A stretch of DNA of 64,000 nt, taken from Bacteroidales bacterium (GTDB taxonomy: Bacteria; Bacteroidota; Bacteroidia; Bacteroidales; UBA932). The stretch covers positions 1 to 64,000 of the forward strand of contig SUYO01000003.1 of assembly GCA_015060385.1 (NCBI GenBank), given 5' to 3'. Below are positions 36,334-43,928 of the stretch, one piece after another (position 1 is the stretch's first letter; every line of letters starts with the position of its first letter). The position numbers and the translations under genes are program-made. The notes below the pieces were generated by a model that saw only the letters and a list, made by a program, of their open reading frames with translations, was not told the DNA's origin and made no database searches.

Positions 36334-37476
36334 ATGAAGAAGACCGTATTTCTTACTGGAGCAACCGGCAATATGGGATGGGCCGGCTTTCAGGAACTCT
36401 ATGCCCGCAGGGAACGTTTCGATATCCGTCTCCTGGCACGTGACAGCAGGAAGAACCGCAGGATGCTCAAGCCTTATCTCGATGACCCTTCGGTGACTGT
36501 CGTATGGGGTGACCTCATGCGGTATGAGGATGTGCTCGAAGGAGTCAAGGGAGCGGATTATGTCCTCCATGTGGGAGGAATGGTCTCTCCTGCAGCGGAT
36601 TATTATCCTGAAAAGACCCTGAAGGTGAATGTCACCTCCGCTGAGAATGTGGTCAAGGCTGTGCTGGCACAGCCGCATGCTTCTGAAATAAAGGTGGTCT
36701 ACATCGGTTCCGTAGCCCAGTACGGCGACAGGAACCCGCCTCACCACTGGGGCTGCGCTTCCGAGCCGCAGGTTCCTGCACTATACGACATGTATGCCCT
36801 TTCAAAGATCCGCGCCGAGCAGATCTTCGCATCTGCGGGACTGAAATACATCGTCTCGCTGCGTCAGAGCGGCATCCTGTATCCGGGGATACTGAGTGTC
36901 GTGAATCCTACGGCCTTCCATGTCCCTATGGGAGGAGTCCTCGAGTGGGCTACGATAGAAGATTCGGGCCGTCTCCTTGCCCAGGTCTGCGAAGACTGGG
37001 TTCCGGAGGATTTCTGGAACAAGGCATACAACATAAGCAGCGGTGCCCAGTACCGCATGACCAATTACGAATTCATGACCAGGATGCTTTCTGCCCTCGG
37101 ACTACCTTCCCCGGAGAAGGTCTTCGAACCTCAGTGGTTCGCCCTGAAGAACTTCCATGGAATGTGGTACAAGGATGCCGACATACTCGACGACATCCTC
37201 CATTTCAGGGCGAATGTCCCTGTTGACGAGTACTTCGCCTCGATGAAGTCAAAGCTCCCATGGTTCTACAGCCTTGCCTTCCTTGCACCTGCATGGGCGG
37301 TCAGGATGTTCATGAAGCCGTTCGCCTTCGAGAAGGGCCTCGGCACCCAGTGGTGGGTAGCGAATGATCCCGAAAGATTCAAGGCGTACTACGGATCGCG
37401 CGAAGCTTACGATGCCATCCGTTCCTGGGATGACATCCGTCCCGCTCCGCTGGATAAATGTAGGCCAAATGATTGA
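36334..37476 (+). CDS. NAD-dependent epimerase/dehydratase (extended SDR)
   Basis: The 380-residue cytoplasmic protein has a Rossmann N-terminus with T-G-A-T-G-N-M-G (nucleotide loop) and the SDR active site S-V-A-Q and Y-A-L-S-K (Tyr/Lys pair at about 150-154). The C-terminal substrate domain is larger than in simple epimerases. Substrate cannot be told from sequence; NAD(P)-sugar epimerisation or a related dehydrogenation is likely. It follows the arabinan locus but has its own promoter. Its last 14 bases form the left arm of a perfect hairpin that includes the stop codon. Confidence 0.82.
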   Translation: MKKTVFLTGATGNMGWAGFQELYARRERFDIRLLARDSRKNRRMLKPYLDDPSVTVVWGDLMRYEDVLEGVKGADYVLHVGGMVSPAADYYPEKTLKVNVTSAENVVKAVLAQPHASEIKVVYIGSVAQYGDRNPPHHWGCASEPQVPALYDMYALSKIRAEQIFASAGLKYIVSLRQSGILYPGILSVVNPTAFHVPMGGVLEWATIEDSGRLLAQVCEDWVPEDFWNKAYNISSGAQYRMTNYEFMTRMLSALGLPSPEKVFEPQWFALKNFHGMWYKDADILDDILHFRANVPVDEYFASMKSKLPWFYSLAFLAPAWAVRMFMKPFAFEKGLGTQWWVANDPERFKAYYGSREAYDAIRSWDDIRPAPLDKCRPND

Positions 37477-37494
37477 CATTCAATCATTTGGCCT
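37462..37494 (+). terminator. Hairpin formed by the last codons of the epimerase gene
   Basis: AGGCCAAATGATTG (37462-37475) pairs perfectly with its reverse complement at 37481-37494, loop five bases. The left arm is coding sequence and enters the TGA stop (37474-37476). No T-run follows; a second palindrome begins at once. Confidence 0.6.
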
Positions 37495-37529
37495 CCAAGC
37501 CTGCCGCCCCGGGGCGGCAGGCTTGGAGG
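37492..37529. repeat. 38-bp perfect palindrome without loop
   Basis: The left arm (37492-37510, beginning CCTCCAAGCC and ending GCCCC) is followed without spacer by its exact complement (37511-37529). It is G+C-rich and would extrude as a cruciform or fold as a very stable RNA hairpin between the epimerase and nrdG. Confidence 0.85.
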
Positions 37530-37563
37530 ACAACACGCTGAAAAACAAAGAGTTAAGCTATAA

Positions 37564-38067
37564 ATGAAAATAAGGATTCTGGACATATTGGAAGAGACCA
37601 TGGCTGACGGACCGGGCCTGCGTACATCGATCTACTGTGCGGGCTGCGCGCACCATTGTCCGGGCTGTCATAACCCTCAGTCGTGGGATTTCATGGGCGG
37701 CAGGGAAGTATCGGTCGATGAGATTCTCGAGGTAATAAAGGCCGACGAATTCTCTGACGTCACATTTTCCGGAGGCGACCCGCTCTATCAGGTCGAGGCG
37801 TTCACGGAGCTTGCCCGCCGCATCAAGGAAGAGACAGGTAAGAACATCTGGTGTTACACCGGCTTCACATACGAAGAAATCCTCGCAGACGCTCGTCTGA
37901 GCATGATCCTTCCATATATCGATACATTGGTTGACGGCCCTTTCATAGCCGGCCTTCGCGACCCGGACCTTCATTTCCGAGGCAGTTCCAACCAACGTAT
38001 CATCCATCTGACAAAAGAAGAAGACGATGCCGTATCCGGCACCGTCCCTATCATTCCGTATCGATAG
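37564..38067 (+). CDS. nrdG: Anaerobic ribonucleotide reductase activating protein NrdG
   Basis: The 167-residue radical-SAM enzyme uses a 4Fe-4S cluster and S-adenosylmethionine to make the glycyl radical on NrdD. The cluster motif C-A-H-H-C-P-G-C-H-N (CxxxCxxC, about 24-31) is complete and followed by P-Q-S-W-D-F, with F-S-G-G-D-P-L further on. Length is normal for NrdG. Its partner nrdD lies immediately next to it but on the opposite strand, convergent instead of the usual tandem order. Confidence 0.94.
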   Translation: MKIRILDILEETMADGPGLRTSIYCAGCAHHCPGCHNPQSWDFMGGREVSVDEILEVIKADEFSDVTFSGGDPLYQVEAFTELARRIKEETGKNIWCYTGFTYEEILADARLSMILPYIDTLVDGPFIAGLRDPDLHFRGSSNQRIIHLTKEEDDAVSGTVPIIPYR

Positions 38068-38133
38068 ATCCGCGATCAGGTCGGGGATGACGTCATTTAC
38101 ACAAGATGACGTCATTGCCGGCTTGACCGGCAA
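38068..38133. repeat. REP-like element with two TGACGTCA palindromes
   Basis: GATGACGTCATT occurs twice (38086-38097 and 38105-38116), each centred on the palindrome TGACGTCA. A CGTCATTGCCGGCTTGACCG segment ends the block. The last part matches the reverse complement of 43521-43542 closely. It lies between the convergent nrdG and nrdD and probably ends both transcripts. Confidence 0.6.
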
Positions 38134-38136
38134 CCT

Positions 38137-40344
38137 CTATTCGTGTACCACGCGGTCGCGGAGTTCGGCGAGCTTTCCGCTGTTCCAGCGGCTTGTGGTT
38201 CCCACGAGGTAACCTGTGATGCGCTGGAGCTGGTCGATGTTTTCTCCTCCGCAGTGCGGACATTTCGCAAGACCCTTGTCTGCATTCTCGAAACCGCAGT
38301 CCATGCAACGGTTGCGATTGTGGTTCACCGAGCAGTATCCGATATCATATCTGTCCATCAGGTCTACGATCGACATGATCGCCTCAGGATTGTGGGTTGC
38401 GTCGCCGTCGATCTCGACATAGAAGATGTGTCCTCCGCCGGTGAGGGCATGGTACGGACCTTCGATCTCAGCCTTGTGCTTAGGGGTACATTTATAATAT
38501 ACCGGCACATGGTTGGAATTGGTGTAATAATCCTTGTCAGTGACGCCAGGTATTATTCCGAACTTCTTCTTGTCACCTCTGGTGAAGCGTCCTGCAAGAC
38601 CCTCTGCAGGGGTTGCAAGCACGCTGTAGTTGTGCTTGTATGTTTCGCAGAACTCATTGATCTTGCTTCGCATGAAGGTAACGATGCGGAGTCCGAGCTC
38701 CTGGGCCTCGGCCGATTCTCCATGGTGTTTTCCGACGAGGGCGATCAGGGTCTCTGCCAGGCCGATGAAGCCGATTCCGAGGGTTCCGTGGTTGATCACT
38801 GACTCGATGGTATCGTTGTCAGAAAGTTTTTCACTGTCCATCCAGAGCGCACCCATCAGGAGAGGAAACTGCTTCTTGAGAGCTGTCTTCTGGAAGTTGA
38901 AGCGTTCGTTGAGCTGCTTTGCGGCAATGTCGAGCACCTTGTCGAGCTTCTGGAAGAATTCATGTATCCTGTCCTGCTTGTCTTCGATGCCCATGCATTC
39001 GATGGCAAGCTTCACTATATTGATCGTAGTGAACGAAAGGTTGCCTCGTCCTATCGATGTCTTAGGTCCGAAACGGTTCTCGAACACCCTTGTGCGGCAT
39101 CCCATGGTAGCCACCTCCCACCGGTATCTCTTAGGATCGTCGGCCTTCCAGAGTTCGTGATGGTTGTATGGAGCGTCAAGGTTCACGAAGTTAGGGAAGA
39201 ATCTGCGTGCGGAAACCTTGCATGCGAACTTGTAGAGATCGTAGTTGCGGTCCTCAGGAAGGTAGCTGACGCCACGCTTCTTCTTCCATATCTGGATAGG
39301 GAAGATCGCTGTCGAGCCGTTTCCTACACCCTCATACGTCGTGTTCAGAATCTCGCGGATGACGCAGCGTCCTTCTGCGGATGTATCGGTTCCATAGTTG
39401 ATCGAACTGAATACCACCTGGTTACCTCCGCGCGAATGGATGGAGTTCATGTTGTGTACGAAGGCCTCCATCGACTGATGCACGCGGCTTACAGTCATGT
39501 TGATGGCATGCTGTATGACCCTGTCGTCTCCCTGTATTCCCACAAGATGTCTCTTGAGGTAATCGTCGATCTCCACATTGTAGAGTCTCGAGTAGTCCTC
39601 ACCGTTGATCTCTCCGATCTTGTCAAGCTCTTCCTGGAAGGTCTTTCTCACGAAAGGAGCCATATAGAAGTCGAATGCTGGGATTGCCTGACCTCCGTGC
39701 ATCTCGTTCTGTACGGTCTCCATCGAGATACATCCCAGTATGCTCGCCGTCTCTATCCTTTTTGCAGGGCGTGATTCACCGTGACCTGCGAAAAAGCCTT
39801 CCTCAAGAATCTTGTCAAGAGGATGCTGGATGCAGGTGAGACTCTTGGTAGGGTAGTAATCCTTGTCGTGGATATGGATGTAGTTGTTCCTGACCGCTTC
39901 CTTCACATCCTCCGAAAGGAGACACTCGTCCACATATGACTTTGTTGACTCGGATGCGAACTTCATCATCATTCCTGCCGGTGTGTCCGCGTTCATGTTT
40001 GCGTTCTCGCGGGTGATCTCTGTCGCCTGGGCGTCGATGATCTCCTGAAAGATCTCGCGCGACTTTGCCTTGCGGGCAAGGTTGCGCTGGTTTCTGTATG
40101 CGATGTACTTCTTCGCAACCTCCTTTCGCGGACTGTTCATGAGCTCGTTCTCAACCTGATCCTGGATGTCCTCCACGCTCATGTTGTCCACATTTATCTT
40201 TGAGATGGCTGATGCAATCTCGGCTGCAAGAACTATGTCTTCTCCCTCTTCCGTCACGTTCATCGCCTTGAGGATGGCGTCGACAATCTTCCTGTTGTCG
40301 AAAATCACGACTCTTCCGTCGCGCTTGACTACATGCTTTACCAT
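38137..40344 (-). CDS. nrdD: Anaerobic ribonucleoside-triphosphate reductase NrdD
   Basis: The 735-residue class III reductase makes dNTPs without oxygen. It has an N-terminal ATP-cone (about 1-90, V-V-K-R-D-G-R-V), the 10-stranded barrel, a C-terminal zinc site (C-x-x-C in R-C-M-D-C-G-F and C-P-H-C-G) and the glycyl-radical motif R-I-T-G-Y-L-V-G with Gly711 near the end. All key parts are present. The only box upstream is TATCTTTG at 40378-40385. NrdG is encoded convergently 69 bases away. Confidence 0.95.
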   Translation of the reverse strand: MVKHVVKRDGRVVIFDNRKIVDAILKAMNVTEEGEDIVLAAEIASAISKINVDNMSVEDIQDQVENELMNSPRKEVAKKYIAYRNQRNLARKAKSREIFQEIIDAQATEITRENANMNADTPAGMMMKFASESTKSYVDECLLSEDVKEAVRNNYIHIHDKDYYPTKSLTCIQHPLDKILEEGFFAGHGESRPAKRIETASILGCISMETVQNEMHGGQAIPAFDFYMAPFVRKTFQEELDKIGEINGEDYSRLYNVEIDDYLKRHLVGIQGDDRVIQHAINMTVSRVHQSMEAFVHNMNSIHSRGGNQVVFSSINYGTDTSAEGRCVIREILNTTYEGVGNGSTAIFPIQIWKKKRGVSYLPEDRNYDLYKFACKVSARRFFPNFVNLDAPYNHHELWKADDPKRYRWEVATMGCRTRVFENRFGPKTSIGRGNLSFTTINIVKLAIECMGIEDKQDRIHEFFQKLDKVLDIAAKQLNERFNFQKTALKKQFPLLMGALWMDSEKLSDNDTIESVINHGTLGIGFIGLAETLIALVGKHHGESAEAQELGLRIVTFMRSKINEFCETYKHNYSVLATPAEGLAGRFTRGDKKKFGIIPGVTDKDYYTNSNHVPVYYKCTPKHKAEIEGPYHALTGGGHIFYVEIDGDATHNPEAIMSIVDLMDRYDIGYCSVNHNRNRCMDCGFENADKGLAKCPHCGGENIDQLQRITGYLVGTTSRWNSGKLAELRDRVVHE

Positions 40345-40377
40345 ATGCTGTTATCCTTTTGTTTTCAGTGTTATTCA

Positions 40378-40385
40378 CAAAGATA
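40378..40385 (-). promoter_or_regulatory. -7 box TATCTTTG for nrdD
   Basis: Exact TAnnTTTG on the minus strand, 33 bases before the nrdD start. I saw no clear NrdR box. Confidence 0.55.
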
Positions 40386-40442
40386 ATCCAAATACTGAAA
40401 GTACAAAGGGATTTGGAGGGAAAAGTTATCAACAAAATTTAA

Positions 40443-40476
40443 AATCGCCCAACAATCAATTGATTATCAGGCGATT
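40443..40476 (-). terminator. Terminator-like hairpin downstream of the phosphopantetheinyl transferase
   Basis: AATCGCC (40443-40449) and GGCGATT (40470-40476) pair, with an AATCAATTGATT palindrome in the loop. On the minus strand the stem is followed by TTTAAATTTTG. It lies 58 bases past the end of the transferase gene. Confidence 0.5.
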
Positions 40477-40533
40477 CCAAATTATTTAAATTTTAACTTT
40501 TTTAAACTATATGTAACGGATGTGTTTTTTCCA

Positions 40534-41169
40534 TTATCCCACAAGCCATACGAGGACATGGCGGTCGAAGATCATGTACTCGAGTTCGAAATCCTCTTCG
40601 TACTCATCCTTGTGGATGAAGGTGGCTTCAAGTTCGCCCTCCTTCCTCACATTGAACTTCTCCACCTCGATCTGCTCGGCGAAGTCCACCCGGTTCTGGG
40701 ACATCCTCTTGAAGATGGCCTCCTTCGCGCACCAGTAGATGGCGAGCTGCTCATTCTTCTTGTCGTCGTCAAGGTCCTCGATCTCGTCCTCTGAAAGAGC
40801 CTTCTTCTCCACTGCGGCGAAGTTCCTGTCCAGAGACTCTATGTCGATGCCGACCTCCTCATCGTCATGGATGATGATGGCCACATAGTTTTCAGTATGG
40901 GTGATGCTTATGTTTGTCGCGCAGTTCTCGAGGTAAGGCTTTCCGTTGTCATGGTGGTTGAGGTACATCTTTTCCTCGAACACCTCGTTGATGAGGGCTC
41001 TGACTGCGAGCTTCTGCCTTCTCTGACTCTCGCTGCGGAACAGCATTATTTCTTCGAGTTCGTCAGTCGGTACGGAAGTAAGTTCCATCAGTTCCTGTTC
41101 CGTTTCGGTCACATGCCATACGGCGATTTCCGCCTTGTTGTCAAGTTTCTTTCTGAGATATAGTGCCAT
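40534..41169 (-). CDS. 4'-phosphopantetheinyl transferase superfamily protein
   Basis: The 211-residue enzyme has the magnesium motif G-I-D-I-E (about 108-112) and W-C-A-K-E-A-I-F-K (about 145-153), the two signatures of Sfp/AcpT-type transferases. It also has the N-terminal half typical of the pseudodimeric type (S-I-T-H-T-E-N-Y-V-A). It attaches phosphopantetheine from CoA to a carrier protein, either the fatty-acid ACP or a secondary one. No carrier protein or synthase is nearby. A small reading frame precedes it. Confidence 0.88.
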   Translation of the reverse strand: MALYLRKKLDNKAEIAVWHVTETEQELMELTSVPTDELEEIMLFRSESQRRQKLAVRALINEVFEEKMYLNHHDNGKPYLENCATNISITHTENYVAIIIHDDEEVGIDIESLDRNFAAVEKKALSEDEIEDLDDDKKNEQLAIYWCAKEAIFKRMSQNRVDFAEQIEVEKFNVRKEGELEATFIHKDEYEEDFELEYMIFDRHVLVWLVG

Positions 41170-41184
41170 AAAATGTCAAATGTT

Positions 41185-41379
41185 CTATGAAACCGTGGAA
41201 TCCGGTGTACCTATATACGACAGACCCGTGCGTGCAGACCATGCACACACGACAAAACCTTCCTGGCTTTCGCCGGAAGTGTCGCCCATAATCATGTAAA
41301 CGTTGCTGGACAACGGATCTTCAGAAGTCTGATCCGTAGCGATTTTCTGATCTTTTACTATAGGACTGGGAGGTTCCAC
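41185..41379 (-). CDS. Possible small protein ahead of the phosphopantetheinyl transferase
   Basis: A GTG-started frame of 64 codons begins 28 bases after an exact -7 box (41414-41407) and ends 15 bases before the transferase ATG. The product would be hydrophilic, with an N-terminal Pro-rich part and a C-terminal half of mixed polarity, and no signal or domain that I recognise. The promoter and operon-like spacing support it, but the frame could also be a transcribed leader. A longer version from 41568 is rejected because it overlaps the divergent gene and its promoter. Confidence 0.3.
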   Translation of the reverse strand: MEPPSPIVKDQKIATDQTSEDPLSSNVYMIMGDTSGESQEGFVVCAWSARTGLSYIGTPDSTVS

Positions 41380-41406
41380 TGTCTTTATTGTCTTATAATT
41401 CAGCCG

Positions 41407-41414
41407 CAAAGATA
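41407..41414 (-). promoter_or_regulatory. -7 box TATCTTTG for the small frame and phosphopantetheinyl transferase
   Basis: Exact TAnnTTTG on the minus strand. The transferase start is about 240 bases away, so the message carries either a long leader or the small gene at 41185-41379. Confidence 0.5.
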
Positions 41415-41497
41415 CTAAATGTTTTGATATCTGAAAATTATCTTTATCACTTTGAGTAATTATTGCTAACTTGCAGACATAATGATGAGTTTCGGAA

Positions 41498-42466
41498 ATG
41501 GAAGAAAAGATATATATACTGCTGATATTTGTCCTGATTTCTGCGAATTTAGTGTTTTCGAAGGACATGTGTGGCGAAGGTGACAGGCCTTTTCATGTTG
41601 ACTCCTTGGACATAGAAAACAGGAGAGTAGATGTCAGATTTTTCAATGACAGCACTGCAACTCTTGAACTACAAGGTGAAACCTACGGAAAGTATTATGT
41701 GGAATACCGTGTCTCACAGACAGATCTTATAGCAGATACAGTCAGGATTTCGCCTGAGGAGGAAATTGTAGTCAGGAACAATCATGTATCTCTGAAGGTA
41801 CTCTATGAGGGACGCACGATATATGACGGTGTCATATGGCCAGGTAGTTTCAAGGGGATAGATAATCCGGAAAGGTATATACTCGCTCCGACAGATAAGG
41901 TGTGGTTTGAAGTAAGCGGTGATGTCCTTAAAGTCTCCACTGGCATGTATATGTATGATACTGATTGCGGATATGAGACGGAAATCACGATAACTCCTGA
42001 TGGTGATATGTTCTTCTGGTACATGGAAAATGAGTTGCTTCTGGGTTTTGATCAATATATGGACCTTGTCAGGTCTCAGGTTCCGCTGACCGAACTTGGC
42101 TACAGGACGGTGATTATGGATTTCTATAAGGAAAAGTCATCCTCTCCAGAGGAATATGCCCTTCTGTTTTATCATTATCTTGAAGATAAGGATGAGAGTG
42201 CGTCTGAAGGAGTTGCGTATAAAGTTTATGAAATGCTGACAATGTATCCTGAGAAAATCAAGGAACTTGATGCTTATTTAAGTTCTTTGAGTCAAGATCA
42301 TGTCGGATATATAAAGAAGAAAATTGCTGCAAACCTCGCATTTGAACATTATGCACGTTTTGCCGGTTCGGAGAAGATGTCTGTGGATGATTTCGTCAGT
42401 ACATTCCCATATTTCAATGAACCTTATTATATTGAAATATATATTCAAACGATAGGTAACCTTTAA
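41498..42466 (+). CDS. Unrecognised secreted protein
   Basis: The 322-residue protein has a signal peptide (about 1-21, I-Y-I-L-L-I-F-V-L-I). An N-terminal beta-rich half (about 22-190) contains a single cysteine in D-C-G-Y-E and aromatic strands. The C-terminal half (about 200-322) is helical and looks like short helical repeats. I recognise no family. The gene is clearly more A+T-rich than its neighbours, which suggests recent acquisition. The best upstream box, TATCTTTA near 41439, has one mismatch. Confidence 0.65.
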   Translation: MEEKIYILLIFVLISANLVFSKDMCGEGDRPFHVDSLDIENRRVDVRFFNDSTATLELQGETYGKYYVEYRVSQTDLIADTVRISPEEEIVVRNNHVSLKVLYEGRTIYDGVIWPGSFKGIDNPERYILAPTDKVWFEVSGDVLKVSTGMYMYDTDCGYETEITITPDGDMFFWYMENELLLGFDQYMDLVRSQVPLTELGYRTVIMDFYKEKSSSPEEYALLFYHYLEDKDESASEGVAYKVYEMLTMYPEKIKELDAYLSSLSQDHVGYIKKKIAANLAFEHYARFAGSEKMSVDDFVSTFPYFNEPYYIEIYIQTIGNL

Positions 42467-42481
42467 TGTCAATAAATTTAC

Positions 42482-42489
42482 TATCTTTG
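42482..42489 (+). promoter_or_regulatory. -7 box TATCTTTG for malate dehydrogenase
   Basis: Exact TAnnTTTG, 38 nt upstream of the start at 42528. Confidence 0.6.
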
Positions 42490-42527
42490 CCAAGATTTGA
42501 ATATCAATGTTAACATTATAGTATATC

Positions 42528-43514
42528 ATGGAATTTTTGACAAATGACAAACTCGTGATCGTAGGTGCCGGTGGCGCTATCGGATCCAACATGGCTCAGA
42601 CAGCCCTCATGCTCGGTCTTACTCCAAACATCTGCCTTTATGACATTTATGGTCCTGGCGTGAATGGCGTTGCTGAGGAGCTGTATCACTGCGCATTCGA
42701 AGGCGCGAACATCACCTGGACAACTGATCCTGAAGTAGCCTTTACAGGTGCAAAGTACATTATCTCTTCAGGTGGAGCTCCTCGTAAGGAGGGCATGACC
42801 CGTGAGGACCTTCTTAAGGGCAACTGCCAGATCGCAGCTGAATTCGGTGACAACATCAGAAAGTATTGCCCTGATGTAAATCACGTTGTAGTGATCTTCA
42901 ACCCTGCTGACGTTACAGCTCTTACAGCTCTCATCCGTTCTGGTCTCAAGCCAAACCAGCTCACTTCACTCGCTGCCCTCGACTCTACACGTCTCCAGTC
43001 AGCTATCGCAAAGGAGCTTGGCGTACCTCAGTACAAGGTTGAGAACGCACGTACATACGGTGGTCACGGTGAGGCAATGGCTGTCTTCGCATCCAAGATC
43101 ACTGTTGACGGAAAGCCTCTCGCAGAGTACAACATTCCTGAGGACAAGTGGGCAGAGATCAAGCATGCAACTATCCAGGGTGGTTCGAACATCATCAAGC
43201 TTCGTGGCCGTTCTTCATTCCAGAGCCCTGCATATCAGTCAGTTCTCATGATCCAGGCTGCTATGGGCGGTCCTGAGTTCCACTGGCCTGCAGGCTGCTA
43301 TGTGAACACTGAGAAGTATCAGAATGTCCTCATGGCTATGCCAACAACAATCGATGCAACAGGTGTACACTTCGGTGAAGTTACTGGTTCTGCAGAGGAG
43401 ATCGCTGCTCTCGACGCTTCTTACGCACACCTCCAGGTTATGCGTGACGAGATCATCTCTCTCGGCATCATCCCGCCAGTAGCAGAGTGGAAGACTATCA
43501 ACCCTAACCTTTAG
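42528..43514 (+). CDS. mdh: Malate dehydrogenase
   Basis: The 328-residue cytoplasmic enzyme interconverts malate and oxaloacetate with NAD. It has the Rossmann loop V-G-A-G-G-A-I-G-S-N, the Asp after the second strand (L-Y-D-I-Y), the substrate Arg region around G-A-P-R-K-E-G-M-T-R and the catalytic His in T-Y-G-G-H-G-E. Its length and loop resemble the Bacteroidota malate/lactate dehydrogenase group; malate is the expected substrate in this phylum. Codon use is strongly biased, as in highly expressed genes. A REP-like block and a terminator follow. Confidence 0.9.
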   Translation: MEFLTNDKLVIVGAGGAIGSNMAQTALMLGLTPNICLYDIYGPGVNGVAEELYHCAFEGANITWTTDPEVAFTGAKYIISSGGAPRKEGMTREDLLKGNCQIAAEFGDNIRKYCPDVNHVVVIFNPADVTALTALIRSGLKPNQLTSLAALDSTRLQSAIAKELGVPQYKVENARTYGGHGEAMAVFASKITVDGKPLAEYNIPEDKWAEIKHATIQGGSNIIKLRGRSSFQSPAYQSVLMIQAAMGGPEFHWPAGCYVNTEKYQNVLMAMPTTIDATGVHFGEVTGSAEEIAALDASYAHLQVMRDEIISLGIIPPVAEWKTINPNL

Positions 43515-43520
43515 CAGATA

Positions 43521-43594
43521 GCCGGTCAAGCCGGTTATGACGTAAGCCGTCATTCCCGGCTTCACAATCGTCATTCCCGACCTGTTCGGGAATC
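43521..43594. repeat. Pair of REP-like palindromes downstream of mdh
   Basis: GCCGGTCAAGCCGGTTATGA begins the first unit (43521-43560). CGTCATTCCCGACCTGTTCG begins the second (43569-43594). Both belong to the GTCATnCCnG...CnGGnATC type seen at 1160 and 38068. The two units lie in opposite orientation, as in BIME/REPIN pairs. Confidence 0.6.
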
Positions 43595-43605
43595 CCGGAT
43601 AATAA

Positions 43606-43648
43606 AAAAGTGCAAAATTTTGAAAAAAGTTTTGCACTTTTATTTTTT
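43606..43648 (+). terminator. Terminator of mdh
   Basis: AAAAGTGCAAAA (43606-43617) pairs perfectly with TTTTGCACTTTT (43630-43641), followed by A and six T's. The 3' arm contains the -33 TTTG of the tRNA promoter. Confidence 0.7.
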
Positions 43649-43661
43649 GTGTCTATATTTG
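43631..43661 (+). promoter_or_regulatory. Promoter of tRNA-Pro (-33 TTTG, -7 TATATTTG)
   Basis: TTTG (43631-43634) and TATATTTG (43654-43661) are 19 bp apart, a full consensus promoter 30 bp before the tRNA. The -33 lies in the mdh terminator stem. Confidence 0.7.
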
Positions 43662-43691
43662 CAGTCCCAAACAAAAGGGAAACCAAATAAT

Positions 43692-43765
43692 CGGGGTGTG
43701 GCGCAGTTGGCTAGCGCATCTGGTTTGGGACCAGAGGGTCCTGTGTTCGAGTCACAGTACCCCGA
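43692..43765 (+). tRNA. tRNA-Pro (anticodon UGG)
   Basis: The cloverleaf is complete. The acceptor stem pairs CGGGGTG (43692-43698) with TACCCCG (43758-43764), discriminator A43765. The D arm carries GCGCAGTTGGCTAGCGC, the anticodon stem CTGGT/ACCAG encloses TGG, and the T arm carries CTGTG-TTCGAGT-CACAG. C1-G72 is a hallmark of bacterial tRNA-Pro. CCA is not encoded, and an intrinsic terminator follows four bases later. Confidence 0.96.
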
Positions 43766-43768
43766 CTT

Positions 43769-43809
43769 ACAAAAAGCAACCATCTGAATTTCAGATGGTT
43801 GCTTTTTGT
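43769..43809 (+). terminator. Terminator of tRNA-Pro
   Basis: A 19-bp perfect stem (43769-43787 with 43791-43809) has a three-base loop, with AAAAA at its 5' foot and TTTTT in its 3' foot. It can therefore work in both directions. Confidence 0.85.
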
Positions 43810-43928
43810 ATTCCCTTTTTCCCCTTCAATCCGGAAATACATCCCCTTTTCCGGACGAACCTTGCAAGGAAAGGTGAGATATACCAAAAATTGCCTATAT
43901 TTACGCAATAAAATCAAATCAGACAGTC

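Noticed and set aside
41380..41568. Extension of the small minus-strand frame to a 127-residue protein
   Set aside because: It would start inside the divergent gene and run through the -7 box at 41407-41414.
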